Part shown: positions 1 to 34,803 of the stretch, piece after piece | How the letters are laid out: the number at the start of each line of letters is the position of its first letter | How positions within the stretch are numbered: the stretch's first letter is position 1 | NCBI GenBank assembly: GCA_034670405.1 | Contig: JAXDDX010000049.1 | Coordinates: forward strand, 2,984,001-3,048,000 | Direction: 5' to 3' | DNA: 64,000 bases | Source: Hoplostethus atlanticus | Taxonomy: Eukaryota > Chordata > Actinopteri > Trachichthyiformes > Trachichthyidae | Translations under genes and position numbers: made by a program | Notes under the pieces: generated by a model | The model's input: the letters and a program-made list of their open reading frames with translations, nothing else | What the model was told of the DNA's origin: nothing | The model's database searches: none

Positions 1-216
1 AAATCTGGAGCGAGGGAGGGAGGAAGGATGGATGGGGGCAGGAGGGGGGCAGTTGAGTCTTCTGACTAAAGTCTCTTTCTCGCAGCTTGTCTCTTGTTTA
101 CATTCCACGCCCCCACACCCCCTAACCAGAGCTCCAGTGCTTAATCTCATCAGTAAAATCTCCGGCTGAACAAATATCTCCTCTCACAGTGAATATTTTC
201 ACCCTTTGTGCTCATA

Positions 217-218
<2 letters not shown>

Positions 219-259
<41 letters not shown>
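219..259. repeat. (CA)n microsatellite
   Basis: About 40 bases of almost uninterrupted CA dinucleotide repeat in intergenic sequence. Likely length-polymorphic. Confidence 0.95.
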
Positions 260-955
260 GGTTTTGGTGTTTCAGACACACAGTTCTAGATCGTTTTCTT
301 GGTTGTGTCACGTCTTGAATCCTTTTGGTAGATAAAGAATTTAGTTAACCTCTCTCTATTTTTGTTTTTATATTTTAATTTCTACCCCCCCCCTCCTTTT
401 TTCTCTCTAATAAAAGGATGCAAGTCATTGTCACTGTTCAAACAGACAGACCGACGGCCCTGCAGAGGAGTCGGGTTTGGTGTGATGGCTGAGTGGCCAA
501 TGTTGAGAGTGGAGGCAGTGAGGGGGCAGGAGGAGGGGAGGCCCAGCAGGACAGAGAGTAGCTTTGTTTCCTGGCCTCCAGGAACCAGTGTTGTGGCATT
601 TGGCTGGCAGGAGAGATGCACACCGACACACTGCCCAGAGAGAGACCAAGGGGACGATGGGGGGGGGTGTATATAAAGGGCTGGTTGGACAGACGGACAT
701 GAGGACAGACGGGGCTGGATATGCCTCACTGGTGACCCGCAGAGGAGAGCACAGACCTCCAACTGTGCAATCCTGACCCGTCCGTGCAGCTATTACGGTT
801 TGGATCAGTGAGCCCGTAAAGGCCAACTGCCTGGCCTGGCACAGTGCTGCAGTCATCAGCCCAAATCAGGCAATGTTCCTTTCTAAAGGCCTTGAACGTC
901 TGTTTAGTGGGGCAGCAAATCTAATTTCTGTTCTTTTTGATTTGTGTTTGTGTGA

Positions 956-987
956 GGGAGAGAGAGACAGACAGTCAGACAGAAAGA

Positions 988-1049
<62 letters not shown>

Positions 1050-1080
1050 CAGACAGTCAGACAGAAAGAGTGTGTGTGTG
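956..1080. repeat. Duplicated GA/TG simple-repeat block
   Basis: A unit beginning with GAGAGAGACAGACAGTCAGA and ending in a TG run occurs twice, near 958 and near 1042. The copies are separated by a TG run and a pure AG run (about 1010-1037). This looks like a local tandem duplication of about 84 bases inside a compound microsatellite. It creates the glutamate/arginine-rich and cysteine/valine-rich false reading frames seen here. Confidence 0.85.
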
Positions 1081-1198
1081 CATCTCCAGTTGTCTCCTTC
1101 ACAAGGTTGTGAATTGGAGCCCATTTCCTGGACTGTGTAAAACTAAGGTGGCACTCTTCTCACTCTGGGCTATTCAGCTGGGGGAAGGACACACAAAG

Positions 1199-1200
<2 letters not shown>

Positions 1201-1244
<44 letters not shown>
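1201..1244. repeat. (TG)n microsatellite
   Basis: An uninterrupted TG dinucleotide run of about 44 bases in intergenic sequence. Confidence 0.95.
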
Positions 1245-1245
<1 letters not shown>

Positions 1246-2564
1246 GGGGGGGCTGTAGTGCTCAGGTATGTGTGCCCTACTCTTTGTCCCCATGGCCAGC
1301 ATGGAGCCAGGTCCTTCCTGTGTTCCATTGTCCTACATATAAAAACATTGTTGGTCAGCTGACACACACACAGACACACACACCATAAAATGTGCACAAT
1401 GACTGCACAAAAACTATATTGCCCATTGCCTGTGACATCTAAGGAATGCTTATATAGTTCCTGCTGCCACCTTTTGAGCTGATAAAGCATAATACACAAC
1501 AAAAGGCTCTCTCATCATCTCATCTCTGACCAGTTCACTGGGCCGTCAGATAAGACTCCTGCAGCCCCTCCTCCTCCAAAATGTATACTCCAGGAGGTGG
1601 AAACCAAACACATTCCCAAGGGGATACTTTAATGTAGCTAGTGGTGATGTGATGCATACCACAGTGTGGCCATGTAAACCAAGGCCACATCATAAAACCT
1701 TAAACAACCAAACGAGGCAGCAGCTCATCAGCCTGCAGAAGCCACTTCAAAGAGCCATGGACGCGTCGAATGATTACACCATTCCCATAGGGCCTCTCCT
1801 CCATGTTAACAAAGAGTATGTAAACACACACAGCAATCCCACACATAGTGATTATTGATTCAACCTCTACCCAATTCATGAAAGTTTTATCATTTGGTGT
1901 CTTAAAAACACCTGAGAGTGGGTAGCTGCCTCCCAGGAAAAAGTCATGTGGTGAACAGGAAGTGATGCATTTTATGTTTCCAGCAGCAGGAACAGCAGTC
2001 TGTTTGGAATAAACTGGGAGGTTAGGATGAGCACCGATAGATACTGTTATAATTGCACAAACAAGTTCACTGACTCAGTCACACAAACTAGATACTGCTC
2101 TGCTGTCGTTCCAGAACATTAAATCACCTGCAGCCTGCTGTCTGTAGCCAATCAGGGATGGTCTCTGCAATTAGAACAGCTTTGACCCAGGTGTTATCAA
2201 TCACTCCTCATTTGGAGTTAATGTGTAACTTTTCTCAGGGAATGCAACACAATTTAAAGGGGCAGTCCACTCCTGTCTGTTAAAGGGGCAGGCAGACTGG
2301 CATAAACTCCCCTTAACCTCTTAAACTCCCACCACTTTTTTGTCATGTTTGCCTATTTTGGCATACCCAAATGGAAAAGCTTATAACAGAAGAACTGTTC
2401 ATGATTATAGAGATTGAAATTACAGAAGTGAGAGGAACGTACACCTTCCTCTCAGCGTACACTAACATGTACTTTTATGCTGGGAATGGAGAAGGTACAC
2501 TCCAATAATTTTACTAATGTTACTGCAAACACTGGCTGTCTTTTGTCGATATAACAATATCAGT

Positions 2565-2695
2565 TGATAATGAGCATGAGACTCTCAGGGTCGTGGGTTC
2601 GATCCCCACATACTGTCAACTATCACCTTTGTAAGTCGCTTTGGATAAAAGCGTCTGCTAAGTGACTGTAATGTAATGTAATATAATGTAAAACA
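2565..2695 (+). mobile_element. tRNA-derived SINE, 5' truncated
   Basis: The segment contains a tRNA-type B box (GTGGGTTCGATCCCCA). It is followed by the tail TCGCTTTGGATAAAAGCGTC, a form shared by many teleost SINEs, then by imperfect TAATG tandem units ending near 2690. No clear A box precedes the B box, so the 5' part is missing or decayed. It is a non-autonomous element mobilised by a LINE. Family assignment beyond tRNA-derived SINE is not supported by eye. Confidence 0.8.
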
Positions 2696-5600
2696 GCCCA
2701 TGCTTGTTTGTGGGTGTGGGAGCTGCTGTCAGTCCAGCGAAGTCAAAGTCCTGGTGACACTGTTGTGCAGTTGCAATGTGACCACCACAGTAATGACAGA
2801 GTCGCCAAAATAAGAAAATAAAAAATCTCCCTGAATATAACTGAGCATTAGAGTGAAGCATTGCTTGTCTCTCCAGTCATAAAATTACTTTTTTTTATAG
2901 CACATTACAACGCATTATTATTTTACACTCCCTCACTATTTGATCCCCATAGATGTACAACCCTGTAGTTAGCAGAAGCCTGTCCTCTTGTCATCTTTCT
3001 CTTTAACAAGTGTTGACTATGACACAGGCCCAGCAGGGACTTCCTTTCAACACACGTTTCACACACCTAACCCTGACTGCTTAGCATGAGTCCAACAAAT
3101 GGCAGCACACAGAGATCCCGGGCCTCTGCCAAATCCTCTTTCTTCTCCTCCTTGTTCACAGGGCAACACAATATGCAGCATATGCTGTTTACTATGTACT
3201 TGGGAGTAGAGCGGGAAGAGATACTCTAACGATGTTTAGACTGCGTGTTGATATACAACATATACAGTGAATCATACGTAAGATCAGTGTAGATCCTAAT
3301 CGACCAAATCAGTATGGTCAGACCCACAGATCTAGCTCTCTATGGAACAGTGTAGGTCAGCAGGGATGAGCCCTTGGTTTCTTTCCTGCCATACCTCCGA
3401 TGTGGCTTTGACCTGCCTTCATTGTTCCTGTTAACCTAAACCCCTGATGATAGAGGGGCAACGAGGGGAAGGAGAGAAGCTGTCTGAGCTGACTGGGAGT
3501 TAGGGAGAAATAGATTTAGAGAAGAATTTAGAGAAGAATAAAACTTCTCTAGGTAGAGACTAGTGTAGTGGAAATTTGGTCAAGTGAAGTTTATTCAGGC
3601 AGCATGGAGAGAAAATAACAGTACAAGACAATGCCAAGCTTTTCTCTACCTCTTATATACACAGTGTAGGAATGTCAAGGTTTCCCAAGATTTGAGAGAA
3701 GAGTTATCATTCAGTGTTATTATTATAAGATAGTAAGTGATTTTCTATAAGGAGTAGAGGAGTAGAGTGCAGCTGTAGGTCTCATTCGTTACACAAAGAG
3801 AAAAGGAAATTTACTTCGACACTAGCAAGGGAATGAAATGCCTGAAACGCTGAACAAATGTCATTGTTGCAGAAAGATAAATCTATTTTGTACATGGTTT
3901 CAGTAAAAAGGACATTTATAACTATACTATAATGGTGCCTTTAATATTTGTGTCATCCTGTCTGCAATGTACTCTGACTAAACTGTAGATGCGTTTGATC
4001 TGTAGTTGCCAACAGCCGAAACTAATCTCACTGACCATGGTGAGGCAGGATGAGCCTGAGGTGGGTGTGCCCAGTGACAGCTTCAGCTGTGAGGGACAGG
4101 ATCAGAGGTTACTCTGCAAAAATGAAAAAAGAAAAAAAAAACTTTCTGCTGCTGTCAATCAGATCAATCACGTGGCCCCTTCATGATACTTATATGATAC
4201 AATTCAAACATACAACATCATAGCTGACATAATCAACATTATCTACAGAGATCTACATCTATGGGATATCCATATCCATAGATCCCACTAGGGATCAGAT
4301 GTGATGCTCATGTGACAAAGTCCTTGGTCTATCCTGTTCTCATTACAGGAGTGTCTGGGCATGTTTGGCATTAGCACGAGTCACATACAAATCAGAAACT
4401 TGACTAAAACTGAACATGGAGGCCATTAGAGGAAGGTGATAATTGGGACACCTGAGGACCTCTGTTCTCTGATCCAGGACTGTTTGCTCAGGAGAGCAAA
4501 ATAAATGGAGGCACCACACTATGGGGGACTATATTGCTCTTGATAAGATGGCTTGCTTTTCCATTCACTTATCTTCAAATAACCAACAGAGGGTCTGTTG
4601 TTCTGCAAACAGCAGCCAATTCAGTCCAAGCCCTGTGGTAAACACTGAGCCATCAGACTGGCACAGTATTCACACACAGATGTGAAGTACCTGGAGCTCG
4701 AGCAGATAAGACACAAAGCCTTTCTGATGGGTCGTTACTGTATTGTAGTAGGAGCACTGTTACGTCAGACATTTTGGTTAAGTTACACATAGCTGTCTGA
4801 AAGTGTTAATGCATGTATATATCTAGACAAAAGACTGTTATCTGTTATCTCTCTCTGTTACATTTTAAATGATTACAAATCAACAGTTATTGTGGGAAGA
4901 ACATCTTACTTGTGCAACCATTGCTTCATTTTGGTCATTTGTTCCTTTTAAAAGTGAATCCCAATAGAATGTTGTCAAAATGTTGGGTATGTAACTGATT
5001 CCTTCTACATTTTAAAACAAAAATCTGAAAACATTTTCATATTATCACTAAATCGTGGTTTTAAAATGCCTACCTACCAGAGTGGAATGAAGCATTTTCA
5101 TTTTTGGTCATTTTCATTTTTCACATTTTTGTTTTGTCCACCTCTGTTCTGTAGAATTACAAGCATTCAAACTGTAAATGTATTGATTTGCAGTCTCTTG
5201 AATGTGTGTTTTTTTTTTTAATGAAGCCACAAATATCTGGACACAATATATCCTGGGCACACCACATAATACTGTACAATGACTGCCCATATGCCTCTCA
5301 CTTTCAAGAAAGCACAGTTCCAAGATTGTGCTCTATCCAAACATTTACTGTCATAGTGCTTTATTTGTGGCTATATGTTTCTGGCTTTGTTGCATCTGAA
5401 TGGGCGTAAACCAGGAATAATACCCTCAGCTCTTGTCAGGCGTTGAGATTTGATAGTAGGATGACATCACGTGGTCCTTGTTAAGGAGAGTCACTGTTTT
5501 ATCACAGCCTCTGGCATTGCTCTATTTCTGCTCCCAGGGAAGGAAGGAAGGGAGTCTGAGGAATTAGGAGCTGCTATGGGCTCCGGGTCAGAATCTGCAG

Positions 5601-6840
5601 CTCTGAGGAACCAGGGTTCATACTGCAGAGGGCAGTTACACATATATTTAATTTCAAATAAGTGATTCGTTTTTTGCACTTTATGTTGACCTCTTTGTGT
5701 TATGTTACTATATTAAGCCGGGATATAATTTGTTTTCCCAGCCTTGGGTCTTCCCCTCTCCAACCTTGTGAATCCACCACAGAGCATTTTCTCATGGCCT
5801 TAAACTTTCCCCAAACAAATAAGCATCTCAAGTCAAAGAAAGCCTCGCAAGCAAAGAACCCTGGGCAGCTCAGATTTCATGACCTAACAGATAAAAACCC
5901 AGCACACCCTGCCAGTACCTCTCAAAGTCAGCATGTTATGATTTAAAGATCAAATCACACCTTACTTCATACAGTGAGGATGGGAATGTGAGAGGGCATG
6001 TGTGGCATGACTTTAACTGACAGTGTGCCTGAGAGATTTAACATTTCTCACACTGGGTCAGGTGGTGCCTTGGTATAACAGTGCATGCCCACACACATCT
6101 TTTTCTTAATACGTCCTACACGCTCCCTCAACGTTTCACATTCGCCAAGCTGTTATGCAATAAAATTGTGGTTGATTCCTGTTTGTTTTCTCAGTGGTTC
6201 CCACACTACATACACCTAACAGACCTAGTCCCATTTGGCAGTGGTCCATTTGGCAGTCACACCAACAAAAGGAGCAGCATGTGCGTGGCTTCGTATTGAA
6301 ATAATCTTTACCCTCGGGTGCTGAAACTCTCTGACAGTTTCGCTTGCCCTGAGAGAAAGAAAAAAAAAGGAAGAATAGCAGCAACATTTGGCACAGAAAC
6401 TACTATAATTGCATGTGCAATATGACGTAACTGACATTTTTGAGGAAAGCTAAATGAAAATATATTACTCATGTTGTGCAACTAAAATGCCTGTGGAAGG
6501 ACTGGACTAAATCTGATTGATAGCATTGAAAGCACATTGTAGATAGTGATGTGTGCTGTAGAGTGTATCACAGTAAATCAATACAAAGCAAGAGAGACCA
6601 ACAGAAAGCTTTTGGGAACAAGGATCCATGGAGTGGTGTGTGTGATGCGACAATGAAACTGCAACAGGAACTGAAACTTATACATGTCTTATTGTACAAG
6701 TGTAAGATTTGGTGGTCTAGTCATCAGGACACAACACTTAATAACATAAGAGGAACATATGGAGCTTCTCAAATAAGATGCTGGAGGTCAAAACGTTTTG
6801 AATTGCCTCAGTTGCGCCATTACTATTTCACTTGATATTG

Positions 6841-7212
6841 GGCACTCGTCTATTTTGTGATTTAACAAAAAAGACATATGAAGTGAACAGTGAGTGAAGA
6901 AAGGTGAGGTTTATCTGGTAGTCCTATAAGCAACGGAGAGGCCTTTGGCTTGAGGAGAGGGAGAAGGGGAGGGGTGAGGGGGGAGGAGGAGTGGGAGGAA
7001 CTTGTTGAGTTGCCTTCAGTCTTCATTGAGAACTCAGAAGGCAACACGGCAACATCTATGAACTGAGTCCTCTTGGAGACGATTCTCTCTGCTGGATTTA
7101 CTGATTTTACAGAGGATATTTATTTTGAGCAACCACCTGGAGTATACGGAACCGCGGATCTATGCAAACCCCACGCGGGAGTGTTCGACATTTGTGAAGT
7201 TGAAGAGGAGGA
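6841..7212 (+). promoter_or_regulatory. notch1: notch1 promoter and 5' leader
   Basis: This stretch lies immediately before the notch1 start codon. It contains a G-rich purine tract (about 6950-6995) of the Sp1/MAZ-binding kind, a CCTTTGG motif and an octamer-like ATGCAAA near 7164. No convincing TATA box is visible. The transcription start cannot be fixed from sequence; the leader probably begins somewhere between 7000 and 7100. Assigning promoter activity is an inference from position. Confidence 0.5.
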
Positions 7213-30204
<22,992 letters not shown>

Positions 30205-31775
30205 AGACTTGTAAAGGAAATAGAACTATTCAGTGGATAAAAACTATACAGACTTGATAAAGGAAGAGAGTGACAAACCTGACTGAAGACTGAAGATTCT
30301 CCTTTTTTATTATTAATTTTTATACTAACGATAAAAAGTTTTAGTAATTTTGTATTTATTTATGTGCTTTTTTGACATGGAATATAAAGAAGATGCTTTT
30401 ATATTTATGCTTTTTTATTTTTTTTGTTGTTGTATATGCAGAGATTAGGAACAGATTGAAAGGAGTGTATATCAGAAAGAGGCTCCTAGATGTGTAAACA
30501 CTGGCTATTTATTTGTGTCTTGTGTTGCTTTATTCACTGGAATTTTCTTTTTTTTGGGTGCGCCAATTTTCACAAGTTTTATTTTGGGAGTGCATTATGT
30601 TTGTACAAATGTTTCCAACTTTTGTAGATTATTGTTAAAGTTTCAGTATTAATTGATTAGATTTTAACCTTTTTTTTTTTTTTTATTGAAGCAGGTCTTG
30701 TTACTGAACTACAGTTCACTAAGTCTTATCACTGAGTCTGTGGTAGAAGATGGATGATCAATATGTATGGCATTCCCAAAGTGTCACATTTCACAGTGTT
30801 GCTCTCTTGGCTGAATGGAGCAGAGGGTAACAGGCTTTTATCTATTTACTTTGGAGATTTGGGACCAGATGACCCAATCTGCCTTTTTAAAACCAACACA
30901 CATAAAAATGTCCAACGTCCCTTATCAGTTGACAGTTGCATTGGAAAGTGAGTGGAAAACCTGAGCCTGTTTTAGTGCATAATGGTTGATTGACTTGCTG
31001 ATTTGCAACCCATGGATGAGCAGACAGTCTTTTGTAGTGTATCTAAATTCAGTGATTATGGTTACCATGTTCAACCTGTTAAGTATTAAATTACAGCCGT
31101 GTTGTAGAAATTTCAAATGTTACATTCACCACAGTTTGCAATAGTGCCCGTGTAATTTTTGTTTTTCCTAAGAAAAACAATGTATGGTAACACTTTATTT
31201 GAAGGGGTGTGCATAAGACTGTCATGACACTGTCATAACCATGACATGACACTTGTCATGACCATAACCCTAACCCTAACCGCTTCATGAATGTTTATGA
31301 CTGTTGTCATTAAGTGTCATTCGGTAAATTATGTCATTGTTAATGCAAAGTTGACATTGTTTGAGATGTCTTTACCGAATGACACTTAATGACAACAGTC
31401 ATAAACATTCATGAAGCGTCCTTCATGGTCATGACAGGTGTCATGTCATGGTTATGACAGTGTCATGACAGTGTTATGCACACCCCTTCAAATAAAGTGT
31501 TACCCAATGTATTTGTGAGGTTTCCTGTAAAAGTGTTTGTGAAAGAAATGGGGAAGTTTTTTGTGTGTTAAATGACATCACCTGCACTTTGTGAAGAGTG
31601 AAGTATAAGATGTCAATATGTCACGTTTTATAAACTAATCCAGAGATAAATAAAAGATGTAATTCAAATTTAATGTTCATGCAAAGTTGTAGTTTGCAAA
31701 AAATGTATTTCCTGTTTCAAAATTCTTTGTAAAATATCCTCTTGATTCAATAAAGGGCACTGTTAAGCTTTTAGT
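30205..31775 (+). other. notch1: notch1 3' UTR
   Basis: A T-rich, AT-biased stretch after the stop codon. AATAAA signals lie at 31649-31654 and 31749-31754; the second gives a likely transcript end near 31770. A 319-bp foldback mobile element sits inside the UTR (31186-31504). The extent is inferred from the poly-A signals and not from transcript data. Confidence 0.75.
31186..31504. mobile_element. Foldback hAT-type MITE in the notch1 3' UTR
   Basis: The element begins GGTAACACTTTATTTGAAGG and ends with its near-exact reverse complement. The two arms of roughly 140 bases pair along almost their whole length, with a loop near 31330-31370. Identical 8-bp direct repeats CAATGTAT flank it (31178-31185 and 31505-31512). 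An 8-bp target duplication is diagnostic of hAT-superfamily transposition. It has no coding capacity. The left arm contains a short CCCTAACCCTAACC run that the right arm lacks. Confidence 0.9.
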
Positions 31776-32390
31776 TATTGGTTTCCTGTGTTTTCATATT
31801 TTTTTCTGAAATGTCTTGTGGCTGACAGATGTCTCAAATTTGGCCCCATCTGTCAGGGAAATGAAAAGCCAACAAACACTACTGCCATAGTAGCTGGTAT
31901 CTGGCGCCCTCTAGTGGTTAAGAGGGCTACAGTTTTCATTTCTGATGTTGAAAGCCATTCCAGTTTATTTCAGATGAAATTGTGTAGTCTTGAATAATAT
32001 GTGAATGGCACCATATAAAATAGAGCTAGGTATCATAGTTGGACTATTTTTGCTATGTCTAACTGCTATACCTTCATATTCCTGCTGTTAAATGAGCTAT
32101 TCAACAGATTCAAGAATGTAACCTGGATGCTTGGAGAACAACAGAAAAGGTTAGACTACTATCAAGCTGGTCTGGAAGAGAAAAAATGCAACAATGGCGT
32201 TTATTCTACTCATGATTTACTCTGGATGATAGGCAGCTGAACACCACACAAAGAAGTACTTGATATGCATGCAGTTATTCTTTCTCCACACTAGGTGGTA
32301 TGCTTTAGGTTACCAGGAAACTGCCTTTTATACTTGAATGGGATCTGCTTTTTGAATCTTTTTAACTAGACATCTCTATGGAATATAAAC
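31776..32390. other. Intergenic sequence between notch1 and the orphan exon
   Basis: AT-rich sequence after the notch1 poly-A site. It has only short reading frames with no family resemblance and no obvious repeat. Nothing is supported here. Confidence 0.6.
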
Positions 32391-32396
32391 TTGGTG

Positions 32397-32403
32397 TATA
32401 AAA
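32397..32403 (+). promoter_or_regulatory. TATA box
   Basis: TATAAAA lies 54 bases before an ATG that opens a signal-peptide-like frame. A start about 30 bases downstream would give a leader of roughly 20-25 nt. In an AT-rich setting chance is possible; its position relative to the frame is what makes it notable. Confidence 0.4.
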
Positions 32404-32450
32404 TGCAATATTTGGATCACCAACAACTCACACACCACACAGAAAGGAAC

Positions 32451-32527
32451 ATGGTTGGCTCTTCCTCTCTTCTTCTACTCCCCCTGCTTCTAGTTCAGTG
32501 TCTGTTTTCAGGGTTCAGGCCAGACTA
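32451..32527 (+). CDS. Orphan first exon encoding a signal peptide (partial or relic gene)
   Basis: ATG at 32451 opens MVGSSSLLLLPLLLVQCLFS, a strongly hydrophobic leucine-rich signal sequence. GFRPD and a partial codon follow before the consensus donor CTA/GTAAGT. If unspliced, the frame stops at once (TAG, 25 residues). A TATA box stands upstream at a proper distance. I found no convincing second exon between 32530 and 33500; that stretch is AT-rich and then LINE-derived. It could be the first exon of a small secreted protein, a relic of one that was lost, or chance. I do not recognise a family. Confidence 0.35.
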
Positions 32528-33009
32528 GTAAGTATATTGTACTATAAATAAACAATGAGCATGTTGTCCAGTGTTTGGCCAGGAGTAAGACAATAAATAG
32601 AAAGGATATACATCAAGTTCCCAATGAAAGGAAGACCATAATATCCAAGTTTTGAGTGCTTCGGGATTATATGAGAGTTAGACATTCAATATATTGAGAT
32701 AAATACAATTTTAAACCATTACTGGATATTTAACATTTGTGTATAAATAATTTCAAAAGAGAATGAAACAATGAAGATAACTTCAGGACTAAGGATTAAT
32801 CAGGAAACGGCACATAAATTGTAATCACTGGAAATTGAAATTACTTTAGAAGCTCACTGTCTGTCCATATCTAATAGTGTGTGGGTAGATCAGAAGCAAT
32901 ACTATATATTCATCATATCATCATTCATAAAATACCATGATTCTCTTTCACTATGTCTATATTATCTATATTTCATATTCTGAGGCATGTCTTAAGAAAA
33001 AACATCTTA

Positions 33010-33370
33010 AAATATGTCTCAAGATTAAGATTAGACTTTATTTGCAATGCACAAACACACACACGCAGGGTAGGGTGTCCGAATTGAATGAATTCTCTGC
33101 TTTTTCCCATCCCCGCCGACCTTCCTCCAGGGACAGCCAGGGAGCCTCCAATACCAGCGCCTGGGGTCTTATTTATATATTTTATTATGCTTAGATCCAA
33201 TTCTTCCACTTATATTCCAGTTATACCAGTTATACCACACCAATGCACCAACTTTTACCTCTGGGAGATGATACAGTGCCATCAAGACCAGGACTGCCCA
33301 CCACCTCAATGGATTCTTCCCAAAAGCTGTGAGTCGACTCAACCAGTCCTCAGCCAATTTATTTCAATGG
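33010..33370. mobile_element. L2/CR1-like LINE fragments
   Basis: Near 33015-33065 there is an AGATTAGACTTTATTTGCAA segment resembling a LINE/SINE 3' tail in reverse orientation. Near 33260-33345 the + strand encodes AIKTRTAHHLNGFFPKAV, the C-terminal signature of L2/CR1-type reverse transcriptases. The two pieces point in opposite directions, so this is a composite of at least two insertions. No intact frame remains. Confidence 0.6.
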
Positions 33371-33479
33371 TCAGGAGGTTGATAGACGAGTAGGCTAGAG
33401 TAAAAATGTCCAGGGAGAGTTTTAGCTCACTTTGCAATAACTGACAAGCACTTATGGAGAGACTGCTGAAAATGCACGT

Positions 33480-33998
33480 GACCATACCTGGAAACATGAA
33501 GGATGCATATAGACAAGGGCTACACACGCGCACACGCACGCTTTCTCTCTCTCTGTTTTTCAGCGTCAGTCTCTCTCTCGCTCTCTCTCGTACTGCGCCC
33601 CCATCAGTTGTGCCTGTGTGTTTCAGTTGAGGTGCTCTCGCGTCACCATAGAGACAAGCTCTTACAACAGGGCTGCTACCATTGGACCTGCTAGTAGCCC
33701 TCATTCAGAGGCAATGGCAGCAAATATGAAACCAGCGGCTTTGGGAAATTAACCATTCGGTCGAAATACGGACAGTCAGGTTGTTGCCAATTATATTTGT
33801 ATCGGATTAAGCTCGATGACGACCCTCAGCCGTTGTCCTTATAGCTAACGGTATCCAAAAAGAGGCCGAAGATTTGTGTTGCTGGGCAGGGAGGAGTCCT
33901 CTGTTATTTCACCCTTAGCTGAAGTCAGGCCAACGTTTTGGGCTTGACTACACCTCCATCTGTTAAAGCTGCGTAGAGGATCCAATGCACAGCTAGAG
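33480..33998 (+). promoter_or_regulatory. camsap1: camsap1 promoter and probable 5' non-coding exon
   Basis: The first camsap1 coding exon starts with an acceptor directly before its ATG, so a non-coding first exon must lie upstream. A good donor, AGAG/GTAACT, occurs at 33998/33999. The sequence before it (about 33520-33860) is comparatively CpG-containing (CGCGCAC, CTGCGCCCCC, CTCGCGTCACC) and TATA-less. The exon's 5' limit cannot be set by eye. Assignment rests on position and splice logic. Confidence 0.5.
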
Positions 33999-34230
33999 GT
34001 AACTTCATGTTTTATTTGTCGCCTCACATTTCAGCGTATGTGTGTAGCTGCCGTTAGTTAGCTAACGCGTTAAGCCAGTAAACTAATAATGATGATAGGG
34101 TTAGGTCATTCATTGGTCATCCAGGTCTCGAGCCCAGAGGGGACCAGTACGTTATAGCTGATAATTAACAACTGTCAAATAAGCTAATCTAACGTCAGAT
34201 ATTTTGTTTATTTGTGGTAATGAACCTAGA

Positions 34231-34407
34231 ACGGTGGTCGATGAAGGGCCAAGAGGATGCAGGGTTTTATTCCAACCATAAACTACACCAGCTGATTTCA
34301 CTGGTTAGTTCCTCCTCTTGAAGCAGTGCTGATGAGATCCTTGGTTGGATTGAAACCTTGCGTGCACTTTGGCCTTGATGGCATCTGATTGAAAACCACT
34401 GCCCTAG
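34231..34407. mobile_element. Decayed foldback MITE
   Basis: A segment near 34256 reading GCAGGGTTTTATTCCAACCA is mirrored, imperfectly, by GGTTGGATTGAAACC near 34342-34356. The ends GGTGGTC and AACCACTGCC are roughly complementary. CCTAGA occurs just outside both ends, possibly a degraded target duplication. It resembles common teleost hAT-type MITEs. The element is old and imperfect. Confidence 0.55.
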
Positions 34408-34628
34408 AGGCAACTGTAACAGATGAGACAGCTAACGGTAGTTGGCTATCTGACGTTGTGTCAGCTCAACAGAGGAGGTGGGCGTGCCATGGATGAGCTG
34501 AATGTTTGGCTAGGCCGTGGCTGTGGGCAAGATCGATGATGTAATGCACTCCGTATGGCAGGTTATGAGATGCTGCGTTGTTGTTAATATGGGCTTGCAT
34601 GCAGTAACCTTTCTGTTTTTGGTGTAGG

Positions 34629-34803
34629 ATGGACATGGAGGCGTGTGCTGGCAGGGACAGCACCTGGAGGAAAGGGGATTCAGCAGCAGGTGAGGCGGGA
34701 GGCAGCATGGAGATTCAGATTGAACCACTGGAGCTCTACGATTCTGCAAGAGCCAAAATAGATGCAAGTTTACGCTGGTTGTTTGCAAAAGCCTATGGTA
34801 GAG
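34629..34803 (+). CDS. camsap1: camsap1 first coding exon
   Basis: Follows the acceptor GGTGTAG at 34621-34627. Encodes residues 1-58, including LYDSARAKIDASLRWLFAKA, which matches the conserved N-terminal segment of CAMSAP1 that I recall. The donor GAG/GTAAGC leaves one base of the next codon. A second in-frame ATG two codons later could also serve as the start. Confidence 0.93.

Larger units (their letters stand above)
1..6840. other. Upstream non-coding region of notch1
   Basis: I see no exon-like reading frame with a recognisable protein family in this stretch. The open frames present are short, overlap on both strands and often consist of simple repeats. It holds CA, TG and GA microsatellites (about 219-259, 989-1037, 1201-1244) and a SINE tail near 2570-2690. 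Two matches to the Notch effector RBPJ site lie at 4891-4898 and 6198-6205. The rest is unannotated intergenic sequence that may contain enhancers I cannot identify by eye. Confidence 0.6.

Noticed and set aside
382..856. Overlapping open frames of 104-141 codons on both strands
   Set aside because: They overlap one another, have no family resemblance and no splice context; composition is that of GC-rich intergenic DNA.
866..1502. Frames rich in CVCVCV, RERERE or HTHTHT
   Set aside because: These are translations of TG, GA and CA microsatellites.
31262..31282. CCCTAACCCTAACC as an interstitial telomere
   Set aside because: Only about two and a half units, confined to one arm of the MITE; it is part of that element.
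32528..32600. Second exon of the orphan gene at 32572 (after TTGTCCAG)
   Set aside because: It would need a 44-nt intron, below the usual vertebrate minimum, and gives only about seven more residues before a stop.
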